Assembly (NCBI GenBank): GCA_963920705.1
Contig: OY987240.1
Location: 8,039,676 to 8,103,675 of the forward strand
Direction of reading: 5' to 3'
DNA: 64,000 nucleotides
Source: Odiellus spinosus
Lineage: Eukaryota > Arthropoda > Arachnida > Opiliones > Phalangiidae
The translations under genes were made by a program, and so were the position numbers. The notes under the pieces were generated by a model. The model was not told where the DNA came from, searched no databases, and saw only the letters and a program-made list of their open reading frames with translations. Below, in pieces: positions 56,866 to 64,000 of the stretch. The stretch's first letter is position 1. Every line of letters begins with the position of its first letter.

Positions 56866-57075
56866 ACTTGGCTAGCAGAGGATAAAGGAATTTTCATGAG
56901 CTCACCCAGAGCCCAGACCATTGACGAAGTGTCGTTAATGTTCCTGATCTGGATATGCGGAATCAGCGTCGGATCAATCTGCCTATTCTTGGAAATACTC
57001 TTATTTCAAGTAATAAGACGCAACTCGAAGAAACCATCGAATCAAAACACCCGGCTAAATACCCTTTTCAAATGA
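56866..57075 (+). CDS. ionotropic receptor C-terminal exon with M4
   Basis: Encodes TWLAEDKGIFMSSPRAQTID, then M4 (LMFLIWICGISVGSICLFLE) and a basic tail ending TRLNTLFK with stop at 57,073-57,075. This is the expected last exon of the receptor begun at 52,885, on the same strand. The exon start is not fixed: the paralogue at 25 kb is open further upstream, while here an upstream frame break occurs near 56,865. An S2 exon may be missing between 54,204 and here. The + strand order of pore, S2 and M4 supports one gene stretched by intron insertions. Confidence 0.55.
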   Translation, partial: TWLAEDKGIFMSSPRAQTIDEVSLMFLIWICGISVGSICLFLEILLFQVIRRNSKKPSNQNTRLNTLFK

Positions 57076-57395
57076 ATGTAGTATGATCTTAAAAGCGTCT
57101 TGAAAAGTTTCGGTCAATAATATTCTACAGTTTTTTGCAAAGAGCATTCGAAGGCAGCTAACGGATGGCAAAACAGATCTATGTTACATAGTTTTTCGCG
57201 CGAAACCCCAATAAGCCATGCTTATGAATTTACATTTAAACTTTTTTTTTTCGAGGGTAAAAATTAAAATTTTCAGAAAAAAAGGAATGGCTTGAACAAA
57301 GCGAGCAAATTTCCGAGTGCTCTTTGCTTTTATTTAGCGGATTTAACAGTTAAAAACTAAGAAAATATTTTTCAGCATTTATTTCTTCAAAATAT
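57076..57395. other. 3' flank of the receptor exon
   Basis: Matches the reverse complement of 24,660-24,985 over most of its length (TTTTCAGAAAAAAAGGAATG; AACAAAGCGAGCAAATTTCC), so it belongs to the inverted duplication. It ends at TTTCAGCATTTATT, where the satellite begins. Confidence 0.7.
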
Positions 57396-58575
57396 AATCG
57401 ATGCACTCGACCATAAGATGTAATGAAAATATTTAATCGATGCACTCGACCATAAGATGTAAAGAAAATATTCAATCGATGTACTTGACCATAAAGATTT
57501 AAAGAAAATATTTAATCGATGCACTTGACCTAAAGATGTAAAGAAAATATTTAAGCGATGCACTCGACCATAAAGATGTAAAGAAAATATTCAATCGATG
57601 TACTTGACCATAAAGATGCAAAGAAAATATTTTATCGATGCATTTGACCATAAAGATGTAAAGAAAATATTTAAGCGATGCACTTGACCATAAAGATGTA
57701 AAGAAAATATTTGATCGATGCACTTGATCATAAAGATGTAAAGAAAATATTTGATCGATGCACGTGACCATAAAGATGTAAAGAAAATATTTGATCAATG
57801 CACTTGACCATAAAGATTTAAAGAAAATATTTAATCGATGCACTTGACCATAAAGATTTAAAGAAAATATTTGATCGATGTACTTGACCATAAAGATGTA
57901 AAGAAAATATTTGATCGATGCACTTGATCATAAAGATGTAAAGAAAATATTTGATAGATGCACTTGACCATAAAGATGTAAAGAAAATATTTGATCGATG
58001 CACTTGATCATAAAGATGTAAAGAAAATATTTGATCGATGCACTTGACCATAAAGATTTAAAGAAAATATTTAATCGATGTACTTGACCATAAAGATTTA
58101 AAGAAAATATTTGATAGATGCACTCGACCATAAAGATGTAAAGAAAATATTTAATCGATGCACTTGACCTAAAGATGTAAAGAAAATATTTAAGCGATGC
58201 ACTCGACCATAAAGATGTAAAGAAAATATTCGATCGATGCACTGGACCATAAATATGTAAAGAAAATATTTAATCGATGCACTCGACCATAAAGATGTAA
58301 AGAAAATATTTAATCGATGCACTCGACCATAAAGATGTAAAGAAAATATTTAATCGATGCACTCGACCATAAAGATGTAAAGAAAATATTTAATCGATGC
58401 ACTTGACCATAAAGATGTAAAGAAAATATTTGATCGGTGCACTTGACCATATTATTATTATTATTAAGATGTAATGAAAATATTTAATCGATGCACTTGA
58501 CCATAAAGAGGTAAATAAAATAGTTAACCAATGCACTTGACCATAAGATGAAACGAATATATTTAATCGATGCCC
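57396..58575 (-). repeat. 40-bp satellite array, about 29 copies, opposite orientation
   Basis: Same unit as 23,479-24,235, read on the other strand (AAATATTTAATCGATGCACT, TGACCATAAAGATGTAAAGA). One copy carries a (TTA)n insert at 58,450-58,466. Long frames on the minus strand are by-products of the repeat. Confidence 0.95.
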
Positions 58576-58816
58576 TTAATTAGACCAAAATTGACCAATG
58601 GAAAATGAGAGAATTTAAAAATCCGAACACGTGATGCCATTAGCGAATCTTTGTTCGCCTGGCGAATAAAGTTTTAGGTGAACAAAGAGGTAGGAGAGAG
58701 TTTAGTAGACTGAGAAATAAATTAAACCCAAACAACGCTTACCCCTATTATGAAAAATCACTAAAATTTCATGTTTTTCATCGTACTGTAACCCTTTACT
58801 ATACGACCCAAATGGG

Positions 58817-59030
58817 CAGTGGCGGCGGAACGGGTGGGGACAGGGGGACATTGTCCCCCCTCAATTAAACCAGGTGGGGACAACCAATATACGTGTCTCT
58901 CCCCAAATTGTTCAGTCAATACTCTGATTAATCTCAGAATATAATTGAATTCAATGAATTATAAGAAAAATCAGTCTATAATCTCAACCTGTTTGGAGTT
59001 ATCTTACAATACCTTACCAGGCTGAACTTT

Positions 59031-59068
<38 letters not shown>

Positions 59069-59223
59069 CATTATTCTTCAATTCATAAACTAGGTGACGT
59101 TTTTAATTTCCAACAATACTCTTCACTCAGCGTGGTAGCAGGTATATTGGTCTTGAGCAACTTGTTTCCAAGTTCTTTAACGAAAAATGTCCCCCCCAAA
59201 ACTAGAACCGTCCGCCGCCACTG
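58817..59223. mobile_element. hAT-type MITE (407 bp)
   Basis: Terminal repeats CAGTGGCGGCGGA and TCCGCCGCCACTG with a perfect 8-bp target duplication CAAATGGG (58,809-58,816 and 59,224-59,231). The subterminal GGGGGACATTGTCCCCCC is also palindromic. A run of about 31 A sits inside at 59,034-59,064. No transposase. The hAT at 9,685 has different ends and is not its obvious parent. Confidence 0.92.
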
Positions 59224-59257
59224 CAAATGGGGATAGAGTCAATAAGAAGGTCCCTAA

Positions 59258-60110
59258 TTGGGTGGACGCATATTTGGTGAACGAACATTAGTTGGATGCG
59301 ATAATTGGGTGAATATCAATTGGGTGGATCCGATAATTCGGTGTACGAAATTTTTCTGGATGCTTCCATTCGTTGGATGCGATAATGGGGAGAACGAGCA
59401 CTGGATGGGCGTGATAATTCGGTGGTTAAAAACTGGGTGGACAAGTACTGGGCGGCTGTGCTAAGTATTTGATGGTTATGTTAAAGTTAATCTATTAAAC
59501 TAGCGCATTCCCCCAACTAGTTAATCCCTCCTGAAAGCCCGAAACCCTTGTAATATTTTAGGTTAGGTTAGTTAATCACTCGAACTGGCCCTTCCCTCTT
59601 ATAATATTGTAAGTAAGGTTAGGTTAGTTAATCACTCGAACTGGCCCTTCCCGCTTATAACATTGTAAGTAAGGTTAGGTTAATTAATCACTCGAACTGG
59701 CCCTTCCCTCTTATAATATTGTAAGTAAGGTTAGGTTAGGCTAGTTAATCATTCGAACTAACCCATCCCTCCAAGTTTATTCCTCAATCTAACCCATCCC
59801 TCTTGTAATATTTTAGGTTAGGTTAGTGCTTACAATGGAACATAGCCTTTAAATCCATCAAATTATCGTACTCGTCAAATTGTTCCATGCGCCACATTTC
59901 CGTTCACCCAATTTTTGCATCCACCCACTTGCCATCTATCAATCACCGCATCTATCCAACTGTCGTTTACCCAATTTTCGCATCCACCCAAAGGTCACCC
60001 ATCCAAGTATCGCATCTATCCAACTGTCGTTCACCCAATTTTCTCAACCACCCAAAGGTCACCCATCCAATTATCGCATTAACCAAACTGGCGTTCTCCA
60101 GATATGGTAC
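59258..60110. mobile_element. foldback-like element C with GGATGCGATAATTGGGTG arms
   Basis: The left arm (59,258-59,470) carries variants of GTTGGATGCGATAATTGGGTG-like units. The right arm (59,880-60,110) carries the complementary units (CACCCAATTTTCGCATCCAC). The core (59,555-59,830) holds four copies of a unit of about 65 bp containing TAGGTTAGGTTAGTTAATCA and ACTCGAACTGGCCCTTCCC. Ends and target duplication are not resolved. Confidence 0.6.
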
Positions 60111-60281
60111 CCCGAATTTTAACACGACCAATTTTCCCCCAACCAGTTGCCGTAGACCCGAGGTCACGCATGGTAAGACAAAGGTCTTGCCGTCTTAGGT
60201 AATCGTCGTCTGTTAAGGCTTCATATAGGTGGATATGATAGGGCCAGTAGTGGTGGCGATGTAAAATTGCAAGAACAGTAA
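60111..60281. other. short spacer
   Basis: Nothing recognised. Confidence 0.4.
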
Positions 60282-60741
60282 CACCTTTAAAAAAACTATT
60301 TATCTAACTCGAATCAAACCCGTGAAGGGACACAAATTATTTGTTAGAGAAAGAGCAATTCCATATCTTTAAAATTATAGTTAGTAGATTTAGTCTACTA
60401 CTTCAAAGATTTTATTATTATTATATATTTTCCAAAAAACGGATAAAGACGACCTAGGTAACCTTCCTCTCCCATTGATGTTAATTTTAAATTATATTAG
60501 TATCACTAATAAAATTAGCTAAAGATGGAGTTCCTTTAATGTATATATATTTATCATTAGTCCTAGGTCGTCTTTATCCGTTTTTTGGAAAATATATAAT
60601 AATAATAATAAAATCTTTGAAGTAGTACACTAAATCTACTAACTATAATTTTAAAGATATGAAATTGCTCTTTCTCTAACAATTAAATTGTGTCCCTTCA
60701 CGGGTTTGATTCGAGTTAGATAAATAGTTTTTTTAAGGGTG
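60282..60741. mobile_element. long-armed palindromic MITE (460 bp)
   Basis: Arms of about 175 bp: CACCTTTAAAAAAACTATTT at the left and its near-complement at the right, with a loop at about 60,460-60,565. Differences between the arms are few (for example CACCT against CACCC). No clear target duplication and no gene. Confidence 0.85.
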
Positions 60742-60807
60742 CGAAGCAATCTCTTTTTTGTATAATAATGGAGAATAAATTAATTAGGATTTAATTTTGT
60801 TGAAACA

Positions 60808-61048
60808 TGTTGCAGGAACAAGACTTCATAACTAAAACTTATTTGTAATGAATAAAACATTTTAAACACCAACTAAAAATATTCTTTAAAACAAAAACAT
60901 CTGATCTTTATGAGATCTGGAAGAGAAGTGAAGGAGAGCTAGAATATATTTCAGCAGACGATTTTAAGATTTGAGAAAACGCCCCGTAGTAGCTATAGTT
61001 CACGGGGTTAAAGTTCAAAGGTCATTATGTCAAAATCGTATTCCAACA
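60808..61048 (-). repeat. 3' LTR of the minus-strand Copia element
   Basis: On the minus strand it starts TGTTGGAATACG at 61,048, right after the purine tract AAAATAGGAGGAG. It ends at CAACA, either at 60,808 or at 60,798. The partner LTR is not in the window, so the end is tentative. Confidence 0.6.
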
Positions 61049-61146
61049 CTCCTCCTATTTTACATAATGGCTAATCTTCTAATTTTAACATTTTTACGTA
61101 ATTAGACAATATAACAATGATTTAGTAAATACGTCAGCAACATTCT

Positions 61147-61784
61147 TCATTTCTTCTTACTTGATACACGTTTTAAATCAAAATTCTTATTCTTTAATTC
61201 TTCTCTAATAAAATGCCATTTTAGGTCTATATGTTTAGACCTTTTGTTTTCTACCGCATTACGTGAAAAATGAATCGCCGATTGATTGTGGCAATAAATC
61301 GTAGGTAATAGTTTCAGAAGATTTATATTAAAACCACTTAGTCCTTGTAGAATTGGTTTAAGCCACATGAGTTCGGTAACTGCTTCTGCGAGGGCGACAT
61401 ACTCAGCTTCCATTGTCGATAAAATGATCTCCAAGAAAATGGCGAAGAACCAAGATAGAAGATATATCCGCAACAAGATCTTCTGGTATCGCGGTTAGAA
61501 CCCCAATCACTGTCTGTAAAAATCGTTAATGCAGGATTATCTTGACGTTTATAAATTAGTCCCATATTTGACGTGGAGATCATGTAAGGTAGAAGTTGTT
61601 GTGAACGGTTCCAGTGAACTACACCCGGATTACAGTTATATTGCGATAACGAGATAACTGTAAATAGAATGTCAGGACGTGTCCGTTGTGCCAGAAATAA
61701 CAGGCACCCTATAAGCGATCGATAAGGGTAATTCTTCGTGTCTCGCTTCTCATCTTCAGTTGTAGGGCAATCGTTCCGAGATAG
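61147..61784 (-). pseudogene. pol: Copia reverse transcriptase/RNase H end, cut by another Copia
   Basis: The minus strand reads YRSLIGCLLFLAQRTRPDI (RT end), then IFTDSDWGSNRDTRRSCCGY and STMEAEYVALAEAVTELMW (RNase H), to HIDLKWHFIREEL. Frame changes near 61,610 and 61,430 show decay. It is truncated at 61,784 where the + strand Copia LTR begins; the first bases still encode RT. The rest of this element would lie beyond the second Copia, outside the window. Confidence 0.88.
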
Positions 61785-61984
61785 TGTTAAATGAGCAAAG
61801 TTTAATCTTAAATAATAAATAAAAGTATAGATAAACTAGTTTTTTATTATTTCGTTTGATAACAACAGAGGTTATTTCTTCGATATTTTCGTAATCTAAA
61901 TTCACTTGCGATTAAATAAACACAGATGTTGTACCGTTTACATTTGCTCTCTTAGATAACTAATAAGGTGTAGTAAATTTAACA
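61785..61984 (+). repeat. 5' LTR of the + strand Copia element (200 bp)
   Basis: Begins TGTTAAAT and ends ATTTAACA, a perfect 8-bp terminal inversion, and is followed at once by the primer binding site. The five bases before it are GATAG, the expected left target duplication; the right copy is out of the window. Confidence 0.85.
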
Positions 61985-62003
61985 GGTTATGGGCTCAGTA
62001 CGT
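61985..62003 (+). promoter_or_regulatory. Copia primer binding site (initiator tRNA-Met half type)
   Basis: GGTTATGGGCTCAGTACG directly after the LTR resembles the internal initiator tRNA-Met complement used by Copia-type elements. Confidence 0.75.
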
Positions 62004-62054
62004 CGGTGAATTAGATTTATTAGTTTAAAATAGTATAAGGTGTGGTGCAACGAT

Positions 62055-64000
62055 ATGGCTGAAGGAACTACCGTAAGGTTTAATAAATTAAACGGGCAAA
62101 ATTACCAAGTATGGAAATTTCGCATGGAGATGCTTCTCACACGGGAAGATATCTGGGAAGTAGTTTCAAAGCCAGCGCCAACGGTTGTAACGGACGACTG
62201 GATGAAGAAAGATAGCAAGGCAAGGGCAACAATGGGTCTCCTTGTAGATGATAATCAGCTCATTCATATACGGTCTAAAACCACGGCGGCTGAAGTTTGG
62301 AGGGCATTAAAGGATTATCATGAAAAGAATACACTCTGCAGCAAGGTATTTTTATTGAAGAGACTTTGTCGTAGTCAGCTCAGTGAGCTGGGTAATATGG
62401 AAGAACATCTGGATGCGATGTTGGATACTGTACACCGTTTGGAGGGTCTGGGCGAAACCCTGAAGGAAACTCTCGTCGTAGCATTGATTTTATGCAGTCT
62501 CCCAGAAAGCTACGAGTCGTTGGTGATGGCGCTTAACCGTAGCTTTGGTCAAAGGGAAACTGATTGACGAATATCGACGTCGGCAAGAAACTTCCGGTAA
62601 AGGTGAATCCTTTGAAGATAGACAAACCGTGTTGAAGGTTTCGGCGAAGAGACGAATTAATGGTTCGAGTAAATTTAAATGTTTTGAATGTGGTAAAACT
62701 GGCCACCTAAAAAAGAACTGTTGGTTTAAAAATAAATTAAAACCAGTGGAAAGCGGAAAAGAAAAGCCTCAAGCAAAGGTGGTGAAACAAGTTCAAGAAT
62801 TGGATCCAACTGTGGAATCTGCCGAATATACGTTGTTTCAACTTAGTAGCAAGTCTACCGAAAATACGTGGTTCATTGATTCTGGGGCGAGTTGTCATAT
62901 GACGAATGACAAGACATTTTTTGAAACTTTGGACACAGATTACCATGACAAGGTATTTATGGCGGATGGTGATACGTTGGAAGTAGTTGGCAGAGGATCT
63001 GGGCAATTATATTGCATAGTAAACGATGCGGTCAATGTAGCTGTTATTCAAGACGTATTGTATGTGTCAAAGCTTAAAGGTAGTTTACTCTCCGTCCGGA
63101 AGTTAGTTATGAAAGGATTGAAAGTACAGTTTTCCAATAATGGATGCAAGATTGTTAAATCCGATGGTCACGTCGTAGCCACAGCATTTTCAACTGGAGA
63201 GCTCTATAAGCTAAACTTGAAAAAAGAAGCAATGTTTGCAAAACAAGACGACTTAAAAGGATGTATCCATGTCTGGCATCGTCGTCTAGGACATAGAGAC
63301 CCGGTTGCTATCAAGTCACTCGTCAATAAACAATTAGGAACTGGAATTAAGATATACGCCTGTGATCACTTGATGGTCTGTGAGAGTTGTATCAAAGGAA
63401 AAATGATGAGACTAACATTTCCGGTGTCAATCACAAGAGCAAAGAAAAGGCTGGAATTAATTCATACCGACCTTTGCGGGCCGATGCAGACATCGACTCC
63501 TGGTGGGAAGAAATATATCTTGACGCTGATTGACGACTATAGCCGATTTTGCATTCTTACTCTCCTTAAGCATAAAAGCGATGTCACTGATGCTATCAGA
63601 ACTTTTGTCCGTACCTACGAGACGAAGTATAAGCAAAAACCGATGAAGTTCCGATCGGATAGAGGCGGCGAATATGTAAATCAAGACATTAAACATTTTC
63701 TTATCGCGGAAGGTATCGAATGGGAACTCACGGCACCGTATTCTCCTGAGCAAAATGGTATCGCTGAAAGGAAGAATAGGTATTTGCTCGAGATGGCAAG
63801 GAGTATGCTAGTAGATGCCAAGTTGAATAATTGTTTCTGGGGCGAAGCAGTGCGTACAGCCTGCTATATCCAAAATAGGCTTCCAAGTACATCTCTTGAG
63901 AAGACACCCTTTGAACATTGGTACGGAAGCGTTCCAGATCTACGCCACGTTCGCGAGTTTGGATGTACGGCGTTTGTTCACATACCTGACCAAAATCGCC
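62055..64000 (+). pseudogene. gag-pol: Copia gag-pol polyprotein, 5' part (runs off the window)
   Basis: The ATG at 62,055 (MAEGTTVRFNKLNG) is preferred over the one at 62,040. Gag (YQVWKFRMEMLL, a UBN2-like region) runs to about 62,550, where an extra base in CAAAGGGAAAC shifts the frame. The frame from 62,557 stays open to the end of the window. It carries a zinc knuckle CFECGKTGHLKKNC (about 62,675), protease WFIDSGASCHM (about 62,870), pre-integrase WHRRLGHRD, and integrase residues in HTDLCGP, SDRGGEY and SPEQNGIAE. RT and RNase H are beyond the edge. Apart from the single frameshift it looks intact, so the insertion may be recent. Confidence 0.9.

Noticed and set aside
57499-58322. Four overlapping minus-strand frames of 74-130 codons
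   Set aside because: All lie inside the 40-bp satellite and only reflect its lack of stops on that strand.

Overview
The window is AT-rich eukaryotic DNA from an arthropod, most likely an insect. Four things point there: transposon families typical of arthropods (Maverick/Polinton, hAT, BEL/Pao, Copia), GT-AG introns of about 60 to 110 bases, exons of an insect-type ionotropic receptor, and many degenerate (AACCT)n/(TTAGG)n stretches. There are no prokaryotic signals. Almost all recognisable coding sequence is mobile-element or virus-like, and much of it is broken, so this is an accessory, repeat-dominated region. The species cannot be told from the sequence.

Positions 1 to about 20,490 are most of a Maverick/Polinton-like element. 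Its inverted terminal repeats lie at 1-126 and 20,041-20,480, and the left end probably runs off the window. It carries a decayed protein-primed family B DNA polymerase on the + strand, one unknown minus-strand gene, and several tandem arrays. The polymerase is split between motifs B and C by a hAT transposon (9,685-19,298, 8-bp target duplication). The hAT is in turn split by a BEL/Pao retrotransposon on the minus strand (11,062-17,226, 5-bp target duplication). The order of events can be read: Polinton, then hAT, then a 152-bp internal duplication, then BEL.

Positions 20,490 to 36,000 hold a tRNA-derived SINE-like repeat, a dispersed repeat whose second copy lies at 41-42 kb, a 40-bp satellite, the last exon of an ionotropic receptor on the minus strand, a short MITE, and a 3-kb palindrome of a DDE/SWIM-type transposase. 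From 36,000 to 47,000 come a duplicated receptor exon, a zinc-finger protein resembling the N-terminal part of arthropod polymerase-type elements, a PC4-like gene, and a multi-exon minus-strand gene. That gene couples a Mutator-like transposase domain to a YqaJ-type recombination nuclease, with a single TAG codon between them.

Positions 47,800 to 64,000 hold a second SINE-like copy, minisatellites, and ionotropic receptor exons on the + strand at 52,885-57,075. The receptor intron contains two foldback-like elements with minisatellite arms. Beyond it lie a large 40-bp satellite array, a hAT MITE, a third foldback-like element and two Copia elements, the + strand one inserted into the minus-strand one and running off the right edge.

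Most attractive leads: the transposase-YqaJ gene; the foldback-like elements, which share architecture and a CCTAA-rich core but have unrelated minisatellite arms; the BEL insertion with the same U3 end at both outer termini; and the CAAG-ended MITEs with 7-bp target duplications, one confirmed by an empty-site paralogue.
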